A stretch of DNA of 64,000 nucleotides. Source: an uncultured Lachnospiraceae bacterium. Lineage in GTDB: Bacteria > Bacillota > Clostridia > Lachnospirales > Lachnospiraceae. Positions 41,498 to 49,174 of the stretch are shown one piece after another. The translations under genes were made by a program, and so were the position numbers. The notes under the pieces were generated by a model that saw only the letters and a program-made list of their open reading frames with translations, had not been told where the DNA came from and searched no databases. The stretch is from positions 124,001 through 188,000 of the forward strand of contig CAJTJY010000001.1 of NCBI GenBank assembly GCA_910576975.1, in the 5' to 3' direction. The number at the start of each line of letters is the position of its first letter. Position 1 is the stretch's first letter.

Positions 41498-42013
41498 ATG
41501 CATCAATTTCAACCATATCCCATAGAGCTGTTAGAATTGAACCCATTTACAAAAATTTCTCAGGAATGGATGCTGATTACAGCTGGCAGCGCAGAGAAAG
41601 CGAACGCAATGACTGCAAGCTGGGGAGGCCTTGGCGTTCTCTGGGGGAAAAATGTTGCTTTCATCTTTGTCCGGGAACATCGATATACGAAAGAATTCAT
41701 TGATAAAGAAGCATATTTTTCCTGTAACTTTTTTGATAAAAAATTTAAGAATGATCTGAAATATTTCGGCGTGGTATCCGGCAGGCAGGAAGATAAATTT
41801 AAGACCTCCGGCCTTACGGTAAATTTCAAAAACAACATCCCCTTTGTCGACGAGGGCAACTTCATATGCCTCTGCAAAAAAATGGCGGCAGTCCCAATTA
41901 CAGAAGCCCATTTCCTTGATCCAGAAATCAAAGAAAAATGGTACTCTGGCAAAGAAGAAGACAATCTCCATACTTTATATATTGGAGAGCTTTTGGAAGT
42001 GCTTGCAAGATAA
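41498..42013 (+). CDS. flavin reductase family protein
   Basis: 171-residue FMN-binding split-barrel protein of the flavin reductase-like family. Features: PFTKISQEWMLITAGSAEKA, NAMTASWGGLGVLWGKNVAF (the NAMTxSWG flavin-binding block, residues 37-50) and FIFVREHRYTKEFIDK. Reduces or binds flavin; the partner is unknown. Preceded by SD AAAGGAGAATTATT and a TGTATACT -10. Monocistronic with its own terminator. Confidence 0.88.
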   Translation: MHQFQPYPIELLELNPFTKISQEWMLITAGSAEKANAMTASWGGLGVLWGKNVAFIFVREHRYTKEFIDKEAYFSCNFFDKKFKNDLKYFGVVSGRQEDKFKTSGLTVNFKNNIPFVDEGNFICLCKKMAAVPITEAHFLDPEIKEKWYSGKEEDNLHTLYIGELLEVLAR

Positions 42014-42076
42014 CAGAGGGTCTTTGCACGCTTCTGGGCATATTTTTTGTCTTTCACCTTTCAACGATATCAGAAA

Positions 42077-42118
42077 GCTGCTGCAGGCAATCGTTCCTCC
42101 GTCTGCAGCAGCCTTTTT
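42077..42118 (+). terminator. intrinsic terminator of the flavin reductase gene
   Basis: GCTGCTGCAG (42077-42086) pairs with CTGCAGCAGC (42103-42112), followed by TTTTT (42114-42118). It may also serve the convergent cysteine hydrolase gene. Confidence 0.85.
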
Positions 42119-42119
42119 C

Positions 42120-42641
42120 TTACACAATCTCGATTTGACACATCTCCATCGTAAGCAACGCCGCTTTGTGTGATTTCGGAGTTACTCCGGCACAACAGCC
42201 TGCATCCACCCGGATCCTCGTCTCCGGCATGGCAGCCTTCAACAACAGGGCATTGCTGATGACGCAGATATCCGTGCAAAGACCTGCCAGCTCGATTTGT
42301 AAAGGCTCTGCCGCATTTTCCTGTTGCAAAAATTCCATCAAGGCCAGCGAGCCAAACGTTGGCTTGTCGAAGATTTGAGAAGGGGTTGCCAGCTTTTCAA
42401 TTTCAGGATGCAGTTCCCATCCCTGCGTCCCCCTCACACAGTGGACCACCGCAAGCTTCTTGCCTTCCGCAGTACTCAAATAATCCTCCCCATGAGTATC
42501 CCTAGTCAGATAGATATCTGATTTTTGATAAGATTTCATTTTTTCAATCACTGGTTCCACGATCGCCTGAGCCTCTGCCGTTCCCAAAGCCCCGTCAATA
42601 AAGTCTTTCTGCATATCCACCACGACTAATATATTGCGCAT
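42120..42641 (-). CDS. isochorismatase-like cysteine hydrolase (nicotinamidase-type)
   Basis: 173 residues with the cysteine hydrolase triad: Asp in VVVDMQKDFIDGALG (Asp9), Lys in IFDKPTFGS (about 93) and Cys in LAGLCTDICVISNAL (about 121). The cis-peptide region and GTQGWELHPEI are as in nicotinamidase/pyrazinamidase; metal-site residues LTRDTHGEDYL resemble the DxHxxDH motif in part. Probable nicotinamide deamidase, but other amidase activities are possible. It follows ilvN by 14 nt on the same strand, an unexpected partner for branched-chain synthesis. Confidence 0.8.
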   Translation of the reverse strand: MRNILVVVDMQKDFIDGALGTAEAQAIVEPVIEKMKSYQKSDIYLTRDTHGEDYLSTAEGKKLAVVHCVRGTQGWELHPEIEKLATPSQIFDKPTFGSLALMEFLQQENAAEPLQIELAGLCTDICVISNALLLKAAMPETRIRVDAGCCAGVTPKSHKAALLTMEMCQIEIV

Positions 42642-42655
42642 CTAACTGCTCCTTT

Positions 42656-43180
42656 CTATTTCCGAAAATACTCAGACCTTCCGGCGCAGGAAGTACTGAT
42701 GGACTCAATTGCCACTCCGCCGCCACGCACAATCTCAATCTGTTGAAACTTGCTTTTTAAAAGATCAATCAGCTCATTATTGCGCCGCTCTGTCATCTTG
42801 CATTCTAACAAAATGCTGTCCGTGCCAATATCTGAGACCTCCACCTGAAATACCTGGGCAATCTGGAACAGTTCCGCCTTGTCTGCAACGGTGCATTCCT
42901 TTACCTTGGCAAACAAAATTTCCTTCATATGAATCGGCTTATCCGTAAAATCCATCACCTTGATGACCTCAACCATCCGGTTTAATTGCTTTTTAATCTG
43001 CTCAAAAGTAATATCGTCACTGGTCACACAGATCGTCATCCGCGACACGGACTCATCCTCCGTGGTTCCCACGGTAAGGCTCTGCATATTATAGGACTTT
43101 CCAGAAAAAAGACCAGCAATCTTCGCCAAGACACCCACCTGATTTTCCACATATAATGCAATCCATCTGTTTTTCGTCAT
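42656..43180 (-). CDS. ilvN: acetolactate synthase small (regulatory) subunit
   Basis: 174 residues. N-terminal ACT domain (WIALYVENQVGVLAKIAGLF, then SGKSYNMQSLTVGTTEDESV) binds valine for feedback control; the C-terminal half (VSDIGTDSILLECKMTERRN, LKSKFQQIEIVRGGGVAIE) is the usual second domain. Works with IlvB at the first step of valine/leucine/isoleucine synthesis. Placed 165 nt after ilvB with an R hairpin between them; SD AAAGGAGAAATC. Confidence 0.93.
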   Translation of the reverse strand: MTKNRWIALYVENQVGVLAKIAGLFSGKSYNMQSLTVGTTEDESVSRMTICVTSDDITFEQIKKQLNRMVEVIKVMDFTDKPIHMKEILFAKVKECTVADKAELFQIAQVFQVEVSDIGTDSILLECKMTERRNNELIDLLKSKFQQIEIVRGGGVAIESISTSCAGRSEYFRK

Positions 43181-43216
43181 GATTTCTCCTTTCTATGCAT
43201 TTTGGCACATGCAGGC
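43181..43216 (-). repeat. SD-leader repeat, copy g (3' part, before ilvN)
   Basis: Minus strand TGCCTGCATGTGCCAAAATG then CATAGAAAGGAGAAATC before the ilvN ATG; matches the second hairpin and SD portion of copies b and c with substitutions. Confidence 0.5.
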
Positions 43217-43220
43217 AGAT

Positions 43221-43329
43221 GGGGCTGTCGCACTAATATATTCACTTGTTCAAAAAGTCTTGCCACTGATGCGGCAAAGACAGAATGCACAAATTTATGT
43301 CTTGTAATTTATGTTAGCGCGATAGCCCC
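43221..43329. repeat. hairpin repeat R, copy 2 (between ilvB and ilvN)
   Basis: GGGGCTGTCGCACTAATATA at the left, ATGTTAGCGCGATAGCCCC at the right, inner TTGCCAC/GCGGCAA stem-loop. Lies 16 nt past the ilvB stop within an otherwise ordinary operon. Confidence 0.75.
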
Positions 43330-43345
43330 GTTCCTGTCACTTTCC

Positions 43346-45070
43346 TTACTTTAAAATCATCTCTGTCATCGGATTTCCGCCCTTAACCATTGGAAGCACC
43401 AGTTCCTCTGTAGCAATCATAAACTCAATCAGCGCTGGCGTTTTACACTGTTTCGCTTCTTCTAATGCTGGCACGATCTCTTCCTCTTTGGTCACCCGGA
43501 CGCCCCACGCCCCATAGCTTTGCGCAAGCTTCACGAAGTCTGGCTCATAAGGAGGGCATCCTGGATTCGGTCCCTTGCAGTCCTTAGGACAGCCCTTGTT
43601 CCTTCTCAGGCAGGTTGCCTCATAACGTTTGCCATAAAAAAGCTGCTGCATCTGGCGCACCATCCCCAGATAATAATTGTTAAAAATACAGACAATGACG
43701 TTGGCTTGCTGCGCCATAGCCGTTGCAAGCTCCTGAATGTTCATCTGCATGCCTCCATCGCCGCTGATGCAGACCACGGGCTTTTGCGGACAGCCGATTT
43801 TTGCCCCGATTGCCGCCGGAAATCCAAATCCCATGGTTCCCAACCCTCCAGAAGTGATGAACTGCTTGTTCTCATTCAACTCTATGTACTGAGTTGCCCA
43901 CATCTGATGCTGACCCACATCTGTGACAATAATTGCCTCCGGAAACTGCTGGTTTATCTTCTCCAAAATCATCTGAGGCGTCATCCCTCTGTCACGGCGC
44001 ATCTCCAAAGGATTTTGCTGGTTCCATTCCCGAATCTGTTCCATCCATTCGTCGGTATTCTGCGGTTCCGCCCATTCCAGCAGCTTCTCCAAAGCAAGAT
44101 TAGCGTCCGCCACAATCGGAACATCTACCACCACGTTTCTAGAAATGGAAGCCGTGTCAACGTCGACATGAACAATCTGCGCCTTAGGCGCAAACTCATT
44201 GAGATCCCCAGTAATCCGATCGTTAAACCTTGTTCCGATGGAGAATAGCACGTCGCATTCGCCCACCGCCATATTTGCCGCATAACGCCCATGCATACCG
44301 CTGTTGCCGACATAGCAGGGATGACTTGTGGGAATTGCCCCCTTGCCCATCACCGTCGTGACCACTGGAATATGTGTCTTTTCCACCAATGCCAGAAGCT
44401 TGTCATTTGCCTTGGAGATATTGATGCCGCCCCCAATTAAAAACAATGGCTTTCTTGCAGATTTCAGGAGCTTATATCCCTTTTTCAACTGACCAATATG
44501 AACGCTCTCATTAGGCTTATAGCCACGAATGGACACATCTGCCGGATATTCTCCTGGACCTGCCGCCGTCTGAATATCCTTAGGGAGGTCAATCAGAACT
44601 GGTCCTGGCCGTCCCGTTCTTGCAATATAGAACGCCATCTTCAATATTCTTCCAAGATCTTTCCGGTCTCGGACCGTCACGCCATATTTGGTAATGCTCC
44701 TAGTCATGCCAACGACGTCCACTTCCTGAAAAGCATCATTTCCAATAAGATTTAAAGGAACCTGCCCTGTGATGCACACTAATGGAATACTGTCATAGTG
44801 GGCGTCTGCAAGACCCGTAATGATATTGGTAGCCCCCGGGCCGCTGGTCACGATGCAGACCCCTGTCTTTCCGGTGGCGCGGGCATATCCTTCCGCCTCA
44901 TGGATCAATCCCTGTTCATGCCGGGGCAGGACCAGCTCAATCTCTTCATGTTTGTATAATTCGTCCAAAATATCAGTCACCATTCCGCCCGGATAACCAA
45001 ACACGGTATCCACGCCCTCCTCAAGGAGCGCTTTTACAAATAATTTCCTTCCTGCAATATCCATTGCCAT
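43346..45070 (-). CDS. ilvB: acetolactate synthase large subunit
   Basis: 574-residue ThDP enzyme condensing pyruvate (or with 2-ketobutyrate). Start ATG 45070 has GAGGTGA 5 nt upstream. Visible: VDTVFGYPGGMVTDILDELY, catalytic Glu in LPRHEQGLIHEAEGYARATG, FAD region, and the ThDP motif ISGDGGMQMNIQELATAMAQ ending NN. A Cys-rich insertion (TCLRRNKGCPKDCKGPNPGC, about residues 494-513) interrupts the C-terminal domain; such insertions occur in some Clostridia but not in E. coli IlvB. First gene of ilvB-ilvN-cysteine hydrolase. Confidence 0.94.
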   Translation of the reverse strand: MAMDIAGRKLFVKALLEEGVDTVFGYPGGMVTDILDELYKHEEIELVLPRHEQGLIHEAEGYARATGKTGVCIVTSGPGATNIITGLADAHYDSIPLVCITGQVPLNLIGNDAFQEVDVVGMTRSITKYGVTVRDRKDLGRILKMAFYIARTGRPGPVLIDLPKDIQTAAGPGEYPADVSIRGYKPNESVHIGQLKKGYKLLKSARKPLFLIGGGINISKANDKLLALVEKTHIPVVTTVMGKGAIPTSHPCYVGNSGMHGRYAANMAVGECDVLFSIGTRFNDRITGDLNEFAPKAQIVHVDVDTASISRNVVVDVPIVADANLALEKLLEWAEPQNTDEWMEQIREWNQQNPLEMRRDRGMTPQMILEKINQQFPEAIIVTDVGQHQMWATQYIELNENKQFITSGGLGTMGFGFPAAIGAKIGCPQKPVVCISGDGGMQMNIQELATAMAQQANVIVCIFNNYYLGMVRQMQQLFYGKRYEATCLRRNKGCPKDCKGPNPGCPPYEPDFVKLAQSYGAWGVRVTKEEEIVPALEEAKQCKTPALIEFMIATEELVLPMVKGGNPMTEMILK

Positions 45071-45161
45071 CTCTGTCACCTCAATCATTGTATTAGTTCT
45101 GATTTATAGTTTTCCTGTTATTGTAGCAGATAACTTATCTTTAGGGAAGTCCCATTTTCTT

Positions 45162-45340
45162 GAGTTTCCGCATTTTGCAATTCATAGCGCCAAAAGGTTT
45201 CCATCACAAAGTGATGAAAACACTTTGCACATAAAAGCGCTCTGAAAAGCTAGCTTTTCAAGCACTTTTTGTGCAAGATGTCTATGCTGCCAAAGGCAGC
45301 AAGACCTTTTGGCGCTATGAATTGCAAAATGCGGAAACTC
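45162..45340. repeat. perfect 37-nt inverted repeat with nested hairpins
   Basis: Left arm 45162-45198 (starting GAGTTTCCGCATTTTGC) is exactly complementary to right arm 45304-45340. Inside lie CATCAC/GTGATG, GAAAAGC/GCTTTTC (a 16-nt palindrome) and TGCTGCC/GGCAGCA hairpins, giving a cloverleaf-like fold. No T-run follows the outer stem. It lies 74 nt upstream of the ilvB start. Confidence 0.8.
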
Positions 45341-45361
45341 AAACCATCTTTTGTGCAAGAT

Positions 45362-45471
45362 GGGGCTGTCGCACTAATATATTCACTTGTTCAAAAGCTC
45401 TTGCCGCTTATGCGGCAAAGACAGAATGCACAAATTTATGGCTTGTAATTTATATTAGTGAGACAGCCTCC
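45362..45471. repeat. hairpin repeat R, copy 3
   Basis: GGGGCTGTCGCACTAATATA at the left and TATATTAGTGAGACAGCCTC at the right; inner TTGCCGC/GCGGCAA. It follows the AEC transporter stop (minus strand) by about 45 nt. Together with the preceding inverted repeat it fills the 45089-45517 interval; no gene seen. Confidence 0.75.
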
Positions 45472-45517
45472 TTTTGATACCATAAATTACAAAATGCAAC
45501 AACTGAAACCATTTTCA

Positions 45518-46468
45518 TCAAATCAGTCCAACATTCTTTAATAAAAAAATCCACCCTGTCAGGGTAAAAGAAGCAAGCAGCGTGGTCAGCACCACGATGC
45601 TCGCCGTCAATGTGCCGTCATTGTCCATATTTTTTGCCATAATGTAACAGCTCGGCGTAGTTGGAGAAGCCAGCATAATCAATATTCCGATCATCTTCTC
45701 CCCTGTAAATCCCATCACCGCCGCTACCGGTACCATCAACAGCGGCTGAACCACCAGCTTGATCAACGCCGCCGCAATGCTTGGCGTGACCTTTGCCAAT
45801 GCTTTCCTCCCCTCAAATCCCGCGCCCAAGGTTACCAACGCCAAGGGCGTCGCCATCTGAGCGACACTGCTTACCGTCTTAGTTACCAGCGCCGGAAACT
45901 CTATCCGGCAAAGAGAAGCCAGCAAGCCCAGGCAAATACTGATGATTATCGGATTTTTAATAATATTGGCGCATGCCTCACGAATCTTTCCAGAAGCATC
46001 CTTGTCCTCTTTACGTTCCCCTTCAAACGTAAGCACAATCACAGAATAGATATTATAAAGCGGAACTGCCCCGATAATCATCAGCGGTCCCATGACAGAC
46101 TGTCCATAAAGGTTCTGAATAAAGGCAAGCCCCATCACCGCCGCACTGCTGCGAAAAGACGCCTGCACAAAGGCCCCTGTCATAGACTTATCCTTTAAAA
46201 ATAATTTCGTGCCGCCCCAGATCGCCCAGAAGCATAGCGAGCTGGCAGCAGCACAGAACAACACATAATTAAAATCAAACGCCGTGCGGATATCCACGGA
46301 GGAAATGTCTCGAAACAATAGCGTTGGCAAAGTCACGTTAAAATTAAATTTATTTGCCGTCGACACAAACTTGCCATCCAGCATCCCAGTCTGCTTCAGT
46401 CCCCATCCCAGGACCATCACCAGAAAAATAGGAAACGTCACATTGAGGCTAAATATGAAATTTTCCAT
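45518..46468 (-). CDS. AEC (auxin efflux carrier) family transporter
   Basis: 316-residue membrane protein with ten predicted helices. Family features: FPIFLVMVLGWGLKQTGMLD near the start, FNVTLPTLLFRDIS, ASFRSSAAVMGLAFIQNLYG and the second half GILIMLASPTTPSCYIMAKN. Such carriers export organic acids or related metabolites in bacteria; substrate unknown. It begins directly after the folA stop with no gap, so it is the third gene of thyA-folA-AEC. Confidence 0.85.
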   Translation of the reverse strand: MENFIFSLNVTFPIFLVMVLGWGLKQTGMLDGKFVSTANKFNFNVTLPTLLFRDISSVDIRTAFDFNYVLFCAAASSLCFWAIWGGTKLFLKDKSMTGAFVQASFRSSAAVMGLAFIQNLYGQSVMGPLMIIGAVPLYNIYSVIVLTFEGERKEDKDASGKIREACANIIKNPIIISICLGLLASLCRIEFPALVTKTVSSVAQMATPLALVTLGAGFEGRKALAKVTPSIAAALIKLVVQPLLMVPVAAVMGFTGEKMIGILIMLASPTTPSCYIMAKNMDNDGTLTASIVVLTTLLASFTLTGWIFLLKNVGLI

Positions 46469-46963
46469 TTAGATGCGCTTCCTCTCATATGTCCGGAAAT
46501 AATATTCCAAATCAAAATAGGTCTGTTCCTCGCTTTCTTCTGTCAGTTTCCACTCCTTTTGCCCGTCCAAGCCTGGAAACCAGGCGTCGGCCTGATATGC
46601 AAAATCAATCATGGTAATCAGCGCGGTATCGCATTGATCCAGCATCTGACGATAAATGCTCTCTCCGCCGATGATATAAATGTCGTTACTGGAATATTTT
46701 TCAAGTTGCTCAGAAAGCTCCTCCATGTCGTGAACGCAGACGGCTCCTTTTACTTGGTAACTTTTATCCCTGGTGAGCACTATGTTCGTACGGTTTTTCA
46801 ACGGCTGCCCGCCCGGAAAGCTTTCCAGCGTCTTGCGCCCCATCACCACTACGTTTCCTGTCGTAATCTCACGAAACCGCTTCATATCTTCCGGAATACG
46901 GACCAGCAATTGATTGTTCCATCCGATTCCCCAATTCTTGTCCACTGCTGCAATTAATTTCAT
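46469..46963 (-). CDS. folA: dihydrofolate reductase
   Basis: 164-residue NADPH enzyme regenerating tetrahydrofolate. Motifs: LIAAVDKNWGIGWNNQLLVR (substrate loop), IPEDMKRFREITTGNVVVMG, RKTLESFPGGQPLKNRTNIV (NADPH binding) and IYIIGGESIYRQMLD. ATG 46963 is chosen because GGAGGATTAT precedes it. It lies 35 nt after thyA, whose reaction oxidises the folate that FolA reduces. Confidence 0.95.
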   Translation of the reverse strand: MKLIAAVDKNWGIGWNNQLLVRIPEDMKRFREITTGNVVVMGRKTLESFPGGQPLKNRTNIVLTRDKSYQVKGAVCVHDMEELSEQLEKYSSNDIYIIGGESIYRQMLDQCDTALITMIDFAYQADAWFPGLDGQKEWKLTEESEEQTYFDLEYYFRTYERKRI

Positions 46964-46998
46964 ATAATCCTCCATCGCGCGCTGCTGCGCATTCCCAC

Positions 46999-47847
46999 TC
47001 AGACTGCCACGGGTATCTCCCTGATCTGAGGTCCCGTCGTATAATTGTCGAGCCTGACGTCCTCTTTTGTAAATGCGTAAAAATCCTTAATGTCAGGATT
47101 GAGCCAAAACGTTGGAGCTGGAAAAGGCTTTCTTTTCATCAGCTCTTCCACTAACGGGATATGCCTGTCATATATATGGGCGTCTGCAATCACATGCACC
47201 AATTCCCCTGCCTCCATGCCGCACACTTGGGCAAGCATATGCATCAACACTGCATACTGGCAGACATTCCAGTTATTTGCCGTAAGAATGTCCTGGGAAC
47301 GCTGATTGAGGATGGCGTTTAATATTAGTTTTTCACTTCCTGGCTTTTGAGTCACATTAAAGGTCATGCTGTACGCGCAGGGGTAGAGATTCATCTCACT
47401 TAAATCCTGATGGACGTACAAATTCGTCATAATCCTACGGCTGAAAGGATTATTTCTCAGGTCATAAATCACGCGGTCAACCTGGTCCATCATTCCTTCT
47501 CTATAGCGATGCCTTACCCCCATCTGGTAGCCGTATGCCTTTCCAATCGAGCCTTTCTCGTCCGCCCACTGATCCCAAATATGGCTGCTCAGATCATGAA
47601 TATTGTTGGACTTCTTCTGCCAGATCCAAAGCATCTCGTCGGTGCAGCTCTTAATTGCCGTTTTGCGCAAAGTAAGCGCCGGAAATTCCTCTGCCAGATT
47701 ATAACGGTTCACAACACCGAATTTTTTAATGGTATAAGCGCTGCTGCCATCTTCCCAATGAGGGCGCACCTTCTCACCCTCAGTACTGACGCCGTTCTCT
47801 AGGATGTCCTGGCACATATCTATAAAAACATGGTCTGCGAAACTCAT
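46999..47847 (-). CDS. thyA: thymidylate synthase
   Basis: 282-residue enzyme making dTMP from dUMP with methylene-THF. Visible: TIKKFGVVNRYNLAEEFPAL, EMLWIWQKKSNNIHDL, WDQWADEKGSIGKAYGYQ, catalytic Cys in LYPCAYSMTFNVT, RSQDILTANNWNVCQYAVLM and HVIADAHIYDRH. ATG 47847 has GGAGGAGATT upstream, which is the end of leader repeat copy d; 47871 is less likely. First gene of thyA-folA-AEC. Confidence 0.95.
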   Translation of the reverse strand: MSFADHVFIDMCQDILENGVSTEGEKVRPHWEDGSSAYTIKKFGVVNRYNLAEEFPALTLRKTAIKSCTDEMLWIWQKKSNNIHDLSSHIWDQWADEKGSIGKAYGYQMGVRHRYREGMMDQVDRVIYDLRNNPFSRRIMTNLYVHQDLSEMNLYPCAYSMTFNVTQKPGSEKLILNAILNQRSQDILTANNWNVCQYAVLMHMLAQVCGMEAGELVHVIADAHIYDRHIPLVEELMKRKPFPAPTFWLNPDIKDFYAFTKEDVRLDNYTTGPQIREIPVAV

Positions 47848-47926
47848 AATCTCCTCCATTCTGTGTATCATTGATCACAAATTAGCAGTTAATGTAAGAA
47901 TCAGCCAATTCCTTTACTCTTTCTGC
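47848..47926 (-). repeat. SD-leader repeat, copy d (thyA 5' UTR, diverged)
   Basis: Minus strand: GCAGAAAGA, a GTAA-GGAAT/ATTCTTAC hairpin with a bulge, AACTGCTAATTTGTGATC, then ACACAGAATGGAGGAGATT before thyA. Same order and spacing as copies b and c, about 65% identical by eye. An extended -10 (TGATAGAAT) lies about 30 nt upstream. Confidence 0.55.
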
Positions 47927-48096
47927 CTTTTTGTGCATGTTTTGCGCAATTTATTCTATCACAAAATGCACTAGCAGAAAACCACAATTTTAATTCTTTT
48001 TTCAAACTTTTTTATTTTCGCAAAAAAAGTTCAAGACTTTTTCACAAAAATGGTGTATACTGATACCAGAAAAAATACGAACTAAGGAGAATTATC

Positions 48097-48360
48097 ATGA
48101 GTCAGGCAAAAGTAGACCGTTATAAATCAGAAAAAGCAAGCCGCAAGAAGACCCTGCGCAAGGAGAAAGTAAAGAGATCTGTCACTGCTGTCTGCGGCAC
48201 CGTAGTGTGTATTGTAATCGTAGGATGGATTGGTTATTCCGCCTACGGATATTTCCTCACTCAGGACGACAAGTCAGCCACAGTACAGACAGAAGTGGAC
48301 ATGGATGCGCTCAGTGATTATATGAGCACGCTGCCCACATCGGGAGAAACGGCAGAATAG
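48097..48360 (+). CDS. small single-pass membrane protein
   Basis: 87 residues: a very basic N-terminus (YKSEKASRKKTLRKEKVKRS), one membrane helix (VTAVCGTVVCIVIVGWIGYSAYG, about residues 29-51) and an acidic C-terminal tail (VDMDALSDYMSTLPTSGETAE). SD AAGGAGAATTATC. By charge the tail should be outside. No family recognised. Monocistronic with a strong terminator. Confidence 0.7.
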   Translation: MSQAKVDRYKSEKASRKKTLRKEKVKRSVTAVCGTVVCIVIVGWIGYSAYGYFLTQDDKSATVQTEVDMDALSDYMSTLPTSGETAE

Positions 48361-48434
48361 CCCCGCCATGCAGAGTTGTCTGCTCAGTCAAGCGGACAAG
48401 CTGCCAATCAGGATCTAATTCCTCTCAGATTGAC

Positions 48435-48532
48435 AACGGCATCTGCAAAAGAAGCAAGATACGGATATCAGTTTTTCATAAAGAAAACTTTCCATGTTCC
48501 CTATCTCTCCTCTTTTGCAGATGCCGTTTTTT
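48435..48532 (+). terminator. intrinsic terminator with 18-bp stem
   Basis: AACGGCATCTGCAAAAGA (48435-48452) is perfectly complementary to TCTTTTGCAGATGCCGTT (48511-48528), followed by T6. The 58-nt loop is long for a terminator. Confidence 0.75.
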
Positions 48533-48540
48533 GTAAAGCC

Positions 48541-49167
48541 TTACGGCGCAAACAAAGAATCAGGCGGATTCTGATCTTCAAATTCAAACACGCAGCGCTC
48601 AAAAGCATTGATCACATGCGTGTCCCCAAATTTATCATACCTTTTATGGTTTCTGCCATAAGATAAATGCACATGTCCATGCAGAAAATATTTCGGCTGG
48701 TACTTTTCCAGCAATTCCCGGAAAACCCGAAATCCCTGGTGCGGCAAATCCCGTCCGTCGTTTAACTGATAAGCGGGCGCATGTGTCACCAAAATGTCAA
48801 AGCCCCGCCTTTTAAACAACTGGAACTTCAGCCTAGCCGCCCTCTGCCTCATCTGCCACTCCGTATATTGAAATTTGCCCGCACGGTAACGCATGGAGCC
48901 CCCCAGCCCCAGGATCCTCACGCCTTTATAAACATAAATCCGATCCTCAATGCAGATACATCCCTCAGGCGGAGAGACCTGATACCTATCGTCATGATTC
49001 CCATGCACATACAGCACCGGGGCGGAAGAAAGCGTTACCAAAAAAGAAAGATACGCAGGATCCAAATCCCCACAGGAAATGATCAGATCAATATCCTTTA
49101 ACTTGCTCTTATCATAATGTTCCCATAAATATTTTGACTCTTCATCTGAAATCGCCAGTATTTTCAT
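48541..49167 (-). CDS. metallophosphoesterase (YfcE/MJ0936-like)
   Basis: 208-residue calcineurin-like phosphoesterase. Motifs: ISDEESKYLWE (D but no DxH, since the usual His is replaced), ISCGDLDPAYL (GDxxxx), LYVHGNHDDRY (GNHD), LVTHAPAY and YFLHGHVHLSYG (GHxH). The changed first motif (SDEE) may alter metal binding. It follows the ParB-like/BMP fusion gene by 7 nt on the same strand, so the two are probably cotranscribed and functionally linked. Confidence 0.82.
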   Translation of the reverse strand: MKILAISDEESKYLWEHYDKSKLKDIDLIISCGDLDPAYLSFLVTLSSAPVLYVHGNHDDRYQVSPPEGCICIEDRIYVYKGVRILGLGGSMRYRAGKFQYTEWQMRQRAARLKFQLFKRRGFDILVTHAPAYQLNDGRDLPHQGFRVFRELLEKYQPKYFLHGHVHLSYGRNHKRYDKFGDTHVINAFERCVFEFEDQNPPDSLFAP

Positions 49168-49174
49168 GGCAAGG

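Noticed and set aside
45089..45361. T-box leader of ilvB
   Set aside because: No T-box sequence (AGGGTGGNACCGCG) or specifier stem; the long inverted repeat is a different structure.
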